From positions 30,224 to 94,223 of the forward strand of contig JAGAAO010000071.1 in NCBI GenBank assembly GCA_017615275.1: a DNA stretch of 64,000 nucleotides. The letters are read 5' to 3'. The notes below the pieces were generated by a model, which saw only the letters and a program-made list of their open reading frames with translations, did no database searches and had not been told where the DNA came from. A program made the translations under genes and the position numbers. How positions within the stretch are numbered: the first letter of the stretch is position 1; the number at the start of each line of letters is the position of its first letter. Positions 17,294-26,388 of this stretch are shown piece by piece. The stretch is from Butyrivibrio sp. GTDB lineage: Bacteria > Bacillota > Clostridia > Lachnospirales > Lachnospiraceae.

Positions 17294-19373
17294 AATAGGT
17301 ATGGTGATAGGCGACCGTTACGAGGTACTTGAGAAGATTGGTACCGGCGGTATGTCTGATGTTTATAAAGCAAAAGATCATAAACTTAATCGTCTTGTTG
17401 CAGTAAAAGTACTTAAACAGGAATTTTCTGAGAACGAGAACTTTGTGTCTAAGTTCCGCGTTGAAGCACAGTCTACAGCAGGGCTTATGCACCCTAATAT
17501 TGTAAATGTATATGATGTCGGAGACGAAGACGGTATCAATTATATCGTCATGGAACTTGTTGATGGAATAACCCTTAAGAAGTACATTGAAAAGAAAGTC
17601 AGACTCTCGGTAAAAGAGGCTGTCAGCATTGCTATACAGGTTGCAATGGGACTTCAGGCTGCACACAACAACAATATCATTCACAGAGATATTAAGCCGC
17701 AGAATATCATGATATCAAAAGACGGTAAGGTAAAAGTTACGGATTTTGGTATTGCGAAGGCTGCTACGAGCAACACCATTACTTCAAATGTCATGGGTTC
17801 CGTACATTATACATCGCCTGAGCAGGCAAGAGGCGGATACAGCGATGCCAAGAGTGATATATATTCACTCGGTATCACACTTTTTGAGATGCTTACAGGA
17901 AGAGTTCCTTTTAACGGGGATACTACTGTTGCAATAGCTATTAAGCACATACAGGAGATTCTTCCCACACCCGCTGATTACAACGATGACGTTCCGATCA
18001 GTGTTGAGAAGATTGTTCTTAAGTGTTGTCAGAAGAGTCCCGACAGAAGATATCAGAACGCTGCGGAACTTATTCAGGATCTTAAGAAATCACTTATCAC
18101 ACCTGATGTTGATTTTGTTACTATTTCAGATCCCGATGAAGACGGTGCAACAAGGATTGCATCGGAAGATGACAGAGAACGTTCAAACAGACAGGCAGCT
18201 CCTTCATCAGATACCGATCAGATGAGGCTTAATCGTGACGTGGTCAGAGAGATAGAGCACGATGATTATGACGAAGAAGAGGAGTATGAGAGAAGAAGGA
18301 GAAGACCACCGAGAAGAGAATATCGTGAAGACGATGAAATAGATGAAGAGGATGAGAGAGGAGATATTCCTGACGAACTGTATTATACAGGCGAAAGAGA
18401 CAGGAGACGTCAGGGCGGACAGACTCCCGGAAACCTCGAGCGTGTTACGGTTATAATTGCCATTGCACTTGCGATAATCATCGGACTTGTATTTGTAATG
18501 ATCTTTGCAAAAGGATTGGGACTTTTCGGATCCTCCGAAGATACTTCAAGCCTTTTCGGATCGGCTGCATCATCAGCAACTAAAGAGAGCGGAATCGAAA
18601 TTCCTGATGTTACGGGAAAAATGTATGCTGAAGCTAAGAGCATACTCACTTCCAAGGGATTTACCGTTGAGAAGGCAGCAGATAAGGATAACAAGGCTAA
18701 GGCTGATACAGTAGCTTCTACTTCACCCAAGGCGGGCGAGAGAGCTGAAGCCGGTGCCAAGATTACCGTATATATCAGTAACGGTTCCAATTACAAGGCT
18801 TCAAATGCATCGGCTTCCAAGAGTTCATCCGCAGAAGACGGTGATACGATATCAGTGCCGGATTGCGTCGGACTTGATACTGAAGAAGCCATAGAACGAC
18901 TTGCTGAAGCAGGATTTGAGAATCAGGTTCAGGAAGTAAAAGATCCCGATCCCAAGAAAACAGATAAAGTAATCAAGCAGAGTCCCAAAGCCGGAGAGAA
19001 GGTTAAGAAGGGAACCAAGATAACACTTGAAGTTTCAATTGGACCCGGAGTTACAACATACTCTTACAGTGCTGATATTGAGGCTCCTAAGCCCGGTGCG
19101 GAGGCAGGCGCAGAGAACTACACGCCCGGTATTCCTGTTGATATCACGGTTGTTGCTACAGACGGCAAGGTAGTTTATACCGCTTCGCAGGTAAAGGACT
19201 TCCCGCATCATACATTAGGAACTACAGGTATCAGTGTGCCTACGGGAACAATTACATTGAAATATTCAACAACTACACCTATTCAGACAAATCCGGAGAC
19301 CGGAGAACAGATAGGTGGAGGCGAACCTGTAACCGGCACAGTTACCAGAAGTGTTAATTTCACGCAAGGATAA
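17286..19373 (+). CDS. prkC: Membrane serine/threonine kinase with PASTA domains, PrkC/Stk1 type
   Basis: PrkC senses cell-wall muropeptides or lipid II outside the cell and phosphorylates targets for growth, division and spore exit. In 695 residues the kinase domain (about 10-275) has VAVKVL (ATP lysine), HRDIKPQN and DFG. A long acidic and arginine-rich juxtamembrane linker (about 290-380) precedes one membrane helix (about 386-408). Two PASTA repeats are clear (about 437-500 and 517-580). The last 110 residues do not read as a third PASTA domain and look like a separate beta-rich extracellular domain. The gene overlaps its phosphatase. Confidence 0.94.
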   Translation: MIKIGMVIGDRYEVLEKIGTGGMSDVYKAKDHKLNRLVAVKVLKQEFSENENFVSKFRVEAQSTAGLMHPNIVNVYDVGDEDGINYIVMELVDGITLKKYIEKKVRLSVKEAVSIAIQVAMGLQAAHNNNIIHRDIKPQNIMISKDGKVKVTDFGIAKAATSNTITSNVMGSVHYTSPEQARGGYSDAKSDIYSLGITLFEMLTGRVPFNGDTTVAIAIKHIQEILPTPADYNDDVPISVEKIVLKCCQKSPDRRYQNAAELIQDLKKSLITPDVDFVTISDPDEDGATRIASEDDRERSNRQAAPSSDTDQMRLNRDVVREIEHDDYDEEEEYERRRRRPPRREYREDDEIDEEDERGDIPDELYYTGERDRRRQGGQTPGNLERVTVIIAIALAIIIGLVFVMIFAKGLGLFGSSEDTSSLFGSAASSATKESGIEIPDVTGKMYAEAKSILTSKGFTVEKAADKDNKAKADTVASTSPKAGERAEAGAKITVYISNGSNYKASNASASKSSSAEDGDTISVPDCVGLDTEEAIERLAEAGFENQVQEVKDPDPKKTDKVIKQSPKAGEKVKKGTKITLEVSIGPGVTTYSYSADIEAPKPGAEAGAENYTPGIPVDITVVATDGKVVYTASQVKDFPHHTLGTTGISVPTGTITLKYSTTTPIQTNPETGEQIGGGEPVTGTVTRSVNFTQG

Positions 19374-19397
19374 TATTTCTCAGAGGAAAAATATTTA

Positions 19398-20315
19398 ATG
19401 CAGGGAAAGATAATCAAGGGGATTGCCGGCTTCTACTACATAGAAACTCATGATGAGAAGATCTATGAATGTAAAGCAAAGGGCGTCTTCAGGAAAGATA
19501 ACGTAAAACCTCTGGTCGGGGATAATGTCGAGATAGACATTATAGATGAGGAGAATAAGAAGGGAAACATAATCGAAATTCTCCCACGTAAAAATCAACT
19601 ATTAAGACCGCCTGTTGCCAATGTGGATCAGGCGGTTATTTTGTTTGCTATAGTAAAACCCGATCCCAATTACAATCTGCTCGACAGGTTTCTCATTATG
19701 ATGAGACAGCAGAATCTGCCTGTCATAATCTGCTTTAACAAGCAGGATATCGCTACGCAGGAAGAGCAGCAGGAACTTTATGACGCCTATGAAAAGTGCG
19801 GATACAGAGTTCTCTTCATAAGTGTCAAAGAGGATAAGGGACTTGATGAGTTAAAAGAACTTTTGCGGGGAAAGACCACTACTTTGGCGGGACCAAGCGG
19901 AGTAGGCAAATCTTCTCTTTTAAACAGGCTCGTACCCGATGCGCTTATGCAGATTGGTGAACTTAGCAGAAAAATCGACAGAGGAAAAAATACAACAAGA
20001 CATTCAGAGCTCTTTTACGTAAGTGAGCTCTCTGAGGGAGATGAGGAGACATATCTTTTTGATACTCCGGGATTTACCTCACTTAACTTAAATAATGTGA
20101 CTACCGACAATCTGATGCAGTTCTATCCCGAATTCGAGGAGTTTGAACCCGAGTGCAGATTCGGTGGGTGTTCGCATATAGCTGAGCCGGATTGCGGTGT
20201 AAAGAATGCGCTGAATGAGGGCAAGATCGCGGCAGTGCGATATGAGAATTACAAGATAATATACGAAGAATTAAAGAACACAAGGCCTGATTACAGTAAG
20301 AAGGCAAGGCGTTAA
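19398..20315 (+). CDS. rsgA: Ribosome small-subunit GTPase RsgA (YjeQ)
   Basis: RsgA is a circularly permuted GTPase that checks the decoding centre of maturing 30S ribosomal subunits. The 305-residue protein has an N-terminal OB fold and then the permuted motifs: NKQD (G4), GPSGVGKSSLLN (G1, about residue 163) and DTPGF (G3, about 221). A C-terminal zinc site follows with CRFGGCSHIAEPDC (about 253-266). It follows prkC by 24 bases, the usual order in Firmicutes. Confidence 0.95.
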   Translation: MQGKIIKGIAGFYYIETHDEKIYECKAKGVFRKDNVKPLVGDNVEIDIIDEENKKGNIIEILPRKNQLLRPPVANVDQAVILFAIVKPDPNYNLLDRFLIMMRQQNLPVIICFNKQDIATQEEQQELYDAYEKCGYRVLFISVKEDKGLDELKELLRGKTTTLAGPSGVGKSSLLNRLVPDALMQIGELSRKIDRGKNTTRHSELFYVSELSEGDEETYLFDTPGFTSLNLNNVTTDNLMQFYPEFEEFEPECRFGGCSHIAEPDCGVKNALNEGKIAAVRYENYKIIYEELKNTRPDYSKKARR

Positions 20316-20327
20316 CAGAGGAACAAG

Positions 20328-20903
20328 ATGAAAATATATGTTACAAGACACGGTCAGACAGATTATAATAAAAGAGAGTTGATGCAGGGAAGAACCGATA
20401 TTCCCCTCAACGAAACAGGAATTAATCAGGCGCGTGCCATTAAGGAAAAAATTGGAAATGTAAAATTCGACGCTGTTTATGCAAGCCCGCTTATGAGAGC
20501 GGTTGAGACAGCATCAATAATCGGTGGTATTGATTATAACAAGATAATAAAAGATGAGCGCATTATAGAAGCTGATTTTGGCAGATATGACGGCGTTAAC
20601 TATTACAGAGTCAGTCTTCCAATGACGGCATACTGGTCATTCCCGGAAGCGTTTCCTGCGCCTCCCGGAGTGGAGACTATAAAGAGTATGGTGGAACGCA
20701 CAAGATCTTTTCTTTCCGAACTTGAGAAGAAAGATTACGAAAACGTGCTCGTGGTGTGCCATGGCGGAATCATTCGCCCTATACGAGGCTACATGGAAGA
20801 TGTAAAGCGCGGATACATTTGGCGCCCGCGTCCGAAGAACTGTGAAGTCTTTGTATATGAGACAGTAAACGGCAAGCACAGGCTTGTTGCAGATATAGTA
20901 TGA
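20328..20903 (+). CDS. Histidine phosphatase family protein (191 residues)
   Basis: This compact phosphoglycerate-mutase-like phosphatase has the catalytic RHG at residues 6-8 (VTRHGQTDYN), the region SPLMRAVETA near 52-61 and the second histidine in VVCHGGIIRPI near residue 147. Length and layout match broad-specificity sugar-phosphate or nucleotide phosphatases of the CobC/GpmB group. CobC is a B12-pathway member of this family, but the 16 kb distance from the cbi operon gives no reason to choose that. It follows rsgA by 12 bases. Confidence 0.82.
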   Translation: MKIYVTRHGQTDYNKRELMQGRTDIPLNETGINQARAIKEKIGNVKFDAVYASPLMRAVETASIIGGIDYNKIIKDERIIEADFGRYDGVNYYRVSLPMTAYWSFPEAFPAPPGVETIKSMVERTRSFLSELEKKDYENVLVVCHGGIIRPIRGYMEDVKRGYIWRPRPKNCEVFVYETVNGKHRLVADIV

Positions 20904-20919
20904 TAAACTTTTCTCATTT

Positions 20920-20948
20920 TTGACATCATACAGATATTGTTGTATTTT
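20920..20948 (+). promoter_or_regulatory. Sigma-A type promoter of mgsA
   Basis: A perfect -35 TTGACA (20920-20925), a 17-base spacer and TATTTT (20943-20948) precede the ribosome site AGGAGG at 20957-20962. Transcription would start near 20955, leaving almost no leader. Confidence 0.6.
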
Positions 20949-20969
20949 GGACGAGTAGGAGGTAATAAT

Positions 20970-21446
20970 ATGTCAGAAACTATAACACTTAAGATACCTA
21001 AACAGAAGACAATAGCCCTTATTGCTCATGATGGTAAAAAGGGAGAACTTATCAGATGGTGCAAGGAGAATGCGCACACACTTAAAAAGCATTTCCTTTG
21101 CGGAACAGGAACTACAGCGCGCATGATAACAGATGCGACAGATCTTCCTGTACGCGGATACAACTCAGGTCCTCTCGGAGGAGATCAACAGATAGGTGCA
21201 AAGATTGTCGAAGGTAAGATTGATTTCGTAGTGTTCTTCTCAGATCCTTTGACGGCAGCTCCTCATGATCCCGACGTAAAGGCGCTTATGAGAATAGCTC
21301 AGGTTTATGACATTCCTTTTGCCAACAACAAGGCAACTGCAGACTTCCTCATAAACTCGACGCTTATGGACGAAGAGTACGATCACGATGTTATAAACTT
21401 CAAGCAGAACATTGCGGAGAGAGCAGAGACACTCCCTACTAAGTGA
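20970..21446 (+). CDS. mgsA: Methylglyoxal synthase
   Basis: The enzyme converts dihydroxyacetone phosphate to methylglyoxal and phosphate, a bypass that relieves sugar-phosphate stress. The 158-residue protein has IALIAHDGKK near the N-terminus, the phosphate-binding GTGTT (about 46-50), and the active-site run FFSDPLTAAPHDPD (about 88-101). The ATG at 20970 after AGGAGG is chosen over an in-frame TTG at 20937 that lies on the promoter. Confidence 0.94.
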   Translation: MSETITLKIPKQKTIALIAHDGKKGELIRWCKENAHTLKKHFLCGTGTTARMITDATDLPVRGYNSGPLGGDQQIGAKIVEGKIDFVVFFSDPLTAAPHDPDVKALMRIAQVYDIPFANNKATADFLINSTLMDEEYDHDVINFKQNIAERAETLPTK

Positions 21447-21482
21447 AGCTTGTTGTGCAGTTAGACTAAAGAGTATTACAGT

Positions 21483-22184
21483 ATGAGAAAAAGAAGAAAG
21501 AATAGAACAGGAATTTTGTTATTGGTACCTTTTGCGGTGCTTGGGGTTGTCCTTTTAGGTTGCGGATCTATCGATAAAGTGATGGATCAGAGCAAGGATT
21601 TGTACAGCGAAGGTAAAGAATTATACGGAGAGGGAAAAGAAATTTATAAGAAGGTTTCCTCTGTTGTTGACTCAGATGGTGATGGGGAAGGAAAATCACT
21701 TAAAGATATTGATGTTTCTGACCTCAATATTCCTTCTGTAAAAAAGAACGCCGAAGAACCCGGCATTATAAAAGATACTGCCGATCTTAACTTCCACGAT
21801 GTTGATGGCGGCCGTACTAATTATGCATTTACATATGACGGTAGAGAATTTACCGCAAAATATACCACAGATAACTGGAAGGTAATAGACTCATACCTCA
21901 TTCAGAATGAGGCTGATATTACAGCCATTTGCAGCGTGCTTATCGAAGAGCACCCTGTACACGGCAAGGATATGGTGTCCTACAGAACTGCCGGTGACAT
22001 GGCTTATGAATGGGTTCAGCACAATCTGGCTTATGCTGTTCTTCCTGATGACAGCAGATGGAAGAAGAGCACCAAGGACGTAGATCTTAATCCTGCAGAT
22101 CAGGGATTGTCATTTGTTGAGATCTACGAGCGCCAGACAGGCAAGGAACTCACTGTGGAAGAAATCATGAAACATATAGGGTAA
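21483..22184 (+). CDS. Putative lipoprotein of unknown function
   Basis: The 233-residue protein has a basic start, a hydrophobic stretch and a lipobox-like LLGCG (about residues 24-28), so the mature protein would be lipid-anchored at Cys 27. A charged helical repeat follows (SEGKELYGEGKEIYKKV, about 46-60), then an acidic linker and a folded C-terminal domain (about 95-233) containing HPVHGKDMVSYRTAGDMAYEWVQHN. I do not recognise the family. It lies 6 bases before the adenosine-deaminase-like gene and may be co-expressed with it. Confidence 0.72.
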   Translation: MRKRRKNRTGILLLVPFAVLGVVLLGCGSIDKVMDQSKDLYSEGKELYGEGKEIYKKVSSVVDSDGDGEGKSLKDIDVSDLNIPSVKKNAEEPGIIKDTADLNFHDVDGGRTNYAFTYDGREFTAKYTTDNWKVIDSYLIQNEADITAICSVLIEEHPVHGKDMVSYRTAGDMAYEWVQHNLAYAVLPDDSRWKKSTKDVDLNPADQGLSFVEIYERQTGKELTVEEIMKHIG

Positions 22185-22189
22185 AAGAA

Positions 22190-24625
22190 ATGACTTATTT
22201 CACATGTTTTTTTCTTGATAATGAAAAAGATATAATAGTGAGTCTTTACAAGGATCTAGATAAGCTCTTCTATGTGTTGTCGACGCCGAACCATCATTCC
22301 GGCAATCTTATCAGAAACATGGCGAGAAGCTTTAAGCTTCCTTTGTCCAAAGATGATGACGGAATGCTTGTGATAAAGGGTGAGGTGCCTTGCTTTATTG
22401 ACGGCAACAACGAGGAGAGCTATATTTTTTCCCTTGGGCAAACGGAAGTTGCGAGGATTTATCCGGATGGCAGAGTGAGCCATGTTGCGACTATGCCTGC
22501 GATTGCCAAGACTTTGATGAGTCAGTCCAAGGAGTGCGGTCTTGATACAGACAAGACAATCTTTAGAACATATATCAATAAAGAACTCAAGTTCCGAGCG
22601 GATCTTCACACACATATGAACGGAAATTTGCCGGCAGATGTGTTGATCGCGCTCGGAATTTATCATCAGATAAGATATCCCTTATATTATATTAAAAAGC
22701 TGGATCTAAGGCTCACGGATGAACAGTGGGTTAAGATAAATGCATGGCGTGAGAAGGTTGCAAAGCAGTTCGCATACTCAGACCTGAAGGGCAAGTACCT
22801 TGACCGAAAGATAAACGATCAGACTTATATAAATTTTGCGGACCTCATTCTCAACAATCTTGACAATGCCGAGATGAATATCGTCAAGATAAGAGGCTCG
22901 CTCTCTGTGATAAAGGACGGTCAGGCGGTCTTTACCAACTTGGAGAAAGTCTATCTCTACAGGTACGTATTTACCAAGGGAAAAGAGATAGAACACAAGA
23001 TGGATCTGGGGGACGTTACAAGAATTCCCGATGAAGATGTAGAGAATACGCTGCTTCAGATGCTTAGGGACAAAGAAAATCCCGATTACTGCAACAACAC
23101 CATCTTTCAGGATAAGCTTTTGTGGATAGCCAGAGGCTATAAGAGATACGGCATAGAATATGCGGAGATAAGCGATACGACGCTTGTTAAAAAGTACGAA
23201 TCGCTTGAAATGCTGCGTCAGGTGCACGAAGTCATGCCCAAGATATACAGGGAGACAGGCGTTATGATCCGCTTCCTCGCAGCGATGAGAAGGATCCCGC
23301 TTACCATTATCAAGGATGCGATCACACCTTCGGATTACATAGCTCAGAACCTGGAAGTGTTGAAGGCTACGGCGCTCGATCCTTATGTTGCCGGCTGTGA
23401 TTTTGTCGGAGAAGAGATAAACGATATAATCACGTTGAAACCAGCATTTAAAGAGATAGTAAAGATTGCGGCGAACGATCCTAACTTTGTTATAAGGATA
23501 CATGCGGGAGAGAACGACAGCCAGAAGGACAACATTGCACACAGTATTTTGTGTGTCAGAGATTCGCTGGCTCCGGGACAGGAGATGCCTACAATAAGGC
23601 TTGGACACGGACTCTATACTTACAGTCCGAGATCGGAAAAAGGTAAGAAGGTTTTAAAGCAGCTCAAAGAAAACGGCGTAGTTCTTGAGTTCCAGCTTAC
23701 AAGTAACGTAAGACTGAATAACCTTAATTCTCTTGATAAACACCCTTTGAGGCAGTATCTAAAACAGGGAATAAAGTGCGTTCAGGGAACGGACGGAGCG
23801 GCTCTCTACGGAACAAATCCCATAGACGAAGAGTTGTCGCTGCAAAAGCTCCTCAATCTGTCAGAAGAAGATATGATGCTGATGAAATCTTCCGAAGAGG
23901 AGATATTGGTAAGGAGCAAGAAAGCTTTTTGGGACAAGGCGGATGCATACAACAAGCTTCTTGACGGACGTGATATGGATGAAGTGCTTCTTGAGAAGAT
24001 GAAAGCCGTTCATATAGGAAAGAAGCTTAACGGGCCAAAGGGACTTGATGCATACGCGGAGCTCAAAGACAACATAAAAGAGATAACATGGGACCGCACG
24101 CCTGTTGTTCTTATAGGCGGAAGCTTTAATACAGAGAAGAGAGCAACAAGAGTCACAAAAGAGGGAAAAGCACAGCTTGATGCGCTCATTGAGCGCTTCA
24201 GTCCCGATGATGTTAGCTTTGTGATAGGGCACAAACTTTCGGGATATGAGAAGTATCTGATAGATCATAATCAAAAGGGCTTTAAGATTTATGCAGTGGT
24301 TCCCGCAGTGATATCTGATGCAGAGAGGGACAAGCTGATAGAAGCCGATGTGAGCATCAGAGTTTCGCCTGAGGCTCAGGGCATGGGAATATACAAGAGT
24401 TTTAACTATGAGATCTTTGAGAGGAGACCGTCTATTGTTGTTGCCTTTGACGGAAACAGCGCAGCGGCGAACCTTATTCAGGAAGCCAAGAACGGAAAGG
24501 GCAGGTCGCTTATCCTTATCTGGGCACATTCCAAGACTCTCAGGCAAAAGGCGGAGTCACTTAAGGGATACGCCAATCTCTTTGACGAGATAACACCGAT
24601 AGATTCATATTTCAAGGATTGGTAA
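22190..24625 (+). CDS. Large adenosine-deaminase-like metal hydrolase with a C-terminal SLOG-like domain
   Basis: The protein has 811 residues, more than twice a normal adenosine deaminase. The deaminase core (about 138-560) has all the zinc and catalytic residues: HTHMNG (about 140), HAGEN (about 437), RLGHGLY (about 469), TSN (about 503) and GTDGA (about 535). About 130 residues without a recognised fold precede it. The last 170 residues (from TPVVLIGGSFN) form an alpha/beta domain with FDGNSAAANLI near the end, resembling SLOG/LOG-type nucleotide-binding domains; this is inference. The substrate is unknown. The size recalls RdrB of the RADAR defence system, but no RdrA ATPase is nearby. 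Confidence 0.75.
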   Translation: MTYFTCFFLDNEKDIIVSLYKDLDKLFYVLSTPNHHSGNLIRNMARSFKLPLSKDDDGMLVIKGEVPCFIDGNNEESYIFSLGQTEVARIYPDGRVSHVATMPAIAKTLMSQSKECGLDTDKTIFRTYINKELKFRADLHTHMNGNLPADVLIALGIYHQIRYPLYYIKKLDLRLTDEQWVKINAWREKVAKQFAYSDLKGKYLDRKINDQTYINFADLILNNLDNAEMNIVKIRGSLSVIKDGQAVFTNLEKVYLYRYVFTKGKEIEHKMDLGDVTRIPDEDVENTLLQMLRDKENPDYCNNTIFQDKLLWIARGYKRYGIEYAEISDTTLVKKYESLEMLRQVHEVMPKIYRETGVMIRFLAAMRRIPLTIIKDAITPSDYIAQNLEVLKATALDPYVAGCDFVGEEINDIITLKPAFKEIVKIAANDPNFVIRIHAGENDSQKDNIAHSILCVRDSLAPGQEMPTIRLGHGLYTYSPRSEKGKKVLKQLKENGVVLEFQLTSNVRLNNLNSLDKHPLRQYLKQGIKCVQGTDGAALYGTNPIDEELSLQKLLNLSEEDMMLMKSSEEEILVRSKKAFWDKADAYNKLLDGRDMDEVLLEKMKAVHIGKKLNGPKGLDAYAELKDNIKEITWDRTPVVLIGGSFNTEKRATRVTKEGKAQLDALIERFSPDDVSFVIGHKLSGYEKYLIDHNQKGFKIYAVVPAVISDAERDKLIEADVSIRVSPEAQGMGIYKSFNYEIFERRPSIVVAFDGNSAAANLIQEAKNGKGRSLILIWAHSKTLRQKAESLKGYANLFDEITPIDSYFKDW

Positions 24626-24656
24626 AAAAGTATTTGGGAGGAATGATCAGTCAGCT

Positions 24657-25340
24657 ATGAATGACAACCTTATATTGATCGTGGAGGACGACATAAACAT
24701 AGGCAACATGATACAGGAGGCACTTGAGATTGAGGGCTACCGTGTCACAAGAGCATATTCGGGGACAGAGGCTCTTATGATATTGGAAAGAACAAAGCCG
24801 GATATGGTTCTTTTGGATCTAATGCTTCCCGGACTTTCGGGAAATGAGATCATAACAGGTCTTGGAGGAATCCCGACCATCGTTATGAGCGCAAAGTCAG
24901 ATCTTGACAGTAAGATAGAACTTCTTAAAAAAGGCGCCTGTGACTATGTGACAAAGCCGTTTGCGATATCCGAACTTCTTGCCAGGATAGAAGCACATCT
25001 TCGCCTTGCATCGACAGGAAAGAGTGACGAAGAGACCGAGGGAGACGATGTTATCAAAGCGGGAAATGTAAAGCTTGATACAAGTCTTTTGCAAGTTACG
25101 ATCGGTGATCAGGTTACAAATCTGACAAGGACTGAGGCGGCAATACTTGGGATTCTTATGCGAAACGCGGGAAGACCCCTTGGCAGGAATACCATTCTTG
25201 ACAGAATAAGCGAGGATACTCCGGATTGCACCGAGAGATCACTTAAACAACATGTAAGCAACGTCAGAAAGAAGCTCCAGCAGCTTGATGACGTCGATCA
25301 TATTGAGGCAATATATGGAATAGGTTTTCAGTTCAATTAA
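24657..25340 (+). CDS. OmpR-family response regulator
   Basis: This two-component regulator has 227 residues. The receiver domain (about 1-118) contains EDD (acidic pocket), the phospho-acceptor aspartate in MVLLDLMLPGLSG (about residue 54) and the lysine in TKPF. A winged-helix DNA-binding domain follows (about 130-227). The next genes encode an ABC transporter, an esterase-like protein and a histidine kinase at 29251, which is probably its partner. It is followed by a hairpin and three CTTGAC repeats that may be its own target. Confidence 0.9.
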   Translation: MNDNLILIVEDDINIGNMIQEALEIEGYRVTRAYSGTEALMILERTKPDMVLLDLMLPGLSGNEIITGLGGIPTIVMSAKSDLDSKIELLKKGACDYVTKPFAISELLARIEAHLRLASTGKSDEETEGDDVIKAGNVKLDTSLLQVTIGDQVTNLTRTEAAILGILMRNAGRPLGRNTILDRISEDTPDCTERSLKQHVSNVRKKLQQLDDVDHIEAIYGIGFQFN

Positions 25341-25352
25341 AGAACTTTCAAT

Positions 25353-25417
25353 CTTGACCATATCTTGACGATTTCTATACCACTTTCTTGACCGGAGAGT
25401 GGTATCTTTATTTTTGT
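25353..25417 (+). promoter_or_regulatory. Promoter, repeats and hairpin between the response regulator and the ABC genes
   Basis: CTTGACC (25353-25359) and CTTGACG (25364-25370) are 11 bases apart, and a third CTTGACC lies at 25387. TTGACC at 25354 with TATACC at 25376 could be a promoter. ATACCACT/AGTGGTAT (25377-25405) forms a hairpin followed by a T-rich run, so it could terminate or attenuate transcription before the ABC genes. The roles are inferred from position only. Confidence 0.45.
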
Positions 25418-25458
25418 CAGGAAGATAAATAATAAAAAGTAAAGGAATGGGAGAAGTT

Positions 25459-26388
25459 ATGGAATTCGTTTTTAAGGCTAATGCAATAAGTAAACAATAT
25501 GGAAAGTTCACAGCTCTTTCAGATGTGAATATGGAAATACCAAAAGGAGCGATCTACGGCTTTGTCGGAAAAAACGGAGCGGGAAAGACGACACTCATAA
25601 GAGTTATGACAGGTCTGAATCACCCTACCTCAGGTTCTTACGAACTCATGGGAAAGTCATTTGATGATAAAGACATAGCAAAGACAAGACGCAGAATGGG
25701 AGCTGTTGTTGAGGCACCTGCAATATACCTTGATATGACGGCAAGAGATAATCTGATACAGCAGTGTCTGATGCTTGGTCTTCCGGATTTTAACTGCGTT
25801 GATGAAATCCTTGAACTCATCGGACTTGCAGATACAGGCAAAAAGAAAGCAAGAAACTTTTCACTTGGTATGCGCCAGCGCCTCGGAATCGGAGTTGCGC
25901 TCTGCGGAAGTCCGGATTTCGTAGTTCTGGATGAGCCTATAAACGGTCTTGATCCTCAGGGAATTATCGAGGTGAGAGAGATGATCCTTAAACTTAACAG
26001 GGAAAAAGGAATTACATTCCTGATCTCAAGTCACATTCTTGATGAGCTTGCCAAGGTTGCAACTCACTATGGATTTATAGATAAGGGACACATTGTAAGA
26101 CAGATGACTGCGAAGGATCTTACCGATGAGTGTCGCAAGTCCGTTCGCATGAAGGTCAGCGATATCAGTCTTTTGTCCAAGGTAATGGAAGAAAAGAGTA
26201 TCGATTACAAAGTTATTGATTCCAATACCGCAGACATATATGCCGAGCTTACATTCTCGGATGTGGCAAAGGATTTCGAAAACGCGGGATGCACGATCAT
26301 CAATATGCAAGAGCGCGAAGAGAGCCTTGAGTCATTCTATCTTTCACTTCTTGGAGGAAATGAAGATGTTCAGAAATCTGTATGCTGA
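25459..26388 (+). CDS. ABC transporter ATP-binding protein, BcrA/LanF-like
   Basis: This 309-residue ATPase carries Walker A GKNGAGKTT (about residue 37), a signature FSLGMRQRLGIGVALCG and Walker B DFVVLDEPINGLDP. About 90 residues follow the ATPase core. This is the layout of bacitracin/lantibiotic self-protection transporters (BcrA, NisF type), an assignment by family resemblance. ATG 25459 sits 5 bases after GGGAG; an ATG 12 bases earlier lacks a usable ribosome site. Two membrane partners follow directly. Confidence 0.88.
   Translation: MEFVFKANAISKQYGKFTALSDVNMEIPKGAIYGFVGKNGAGKTTLIRVMTGLNHPTSGSYELMGKSFDDKDIAKTRRRMGAVVEAPAIYLDMTARDNLIQQCLMLGLPDFNCVDEILELIGLADTGKKKARNFSLGMRQRLGIGVALCGSPDFVVLDEPINGLDPQGIIEVREMILKLNREKGITFLISSHILDELAKVATHYGFIDKGHIVRQMTAKDLTDECRKSVRMKVSDISLLSKVMEEKSIDYKVIDSNTADIYAELTFSDVAKDFENAGCTIINMQEREESLESFYLSLLGGNEDVQKSVC

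Noticed and set aside
22778-23608. A 276-codon minus-strand frame opposite the deaminase-like gene
   Set aside because: The + strand frame has intact catalytic motifs throughout, so this is a shadow.
22190-24625. A complete RADAR defence system
   Set aside because: Only the deaminase-like protein is present; no RdrA-type ATPase or membrane component lies beside it.
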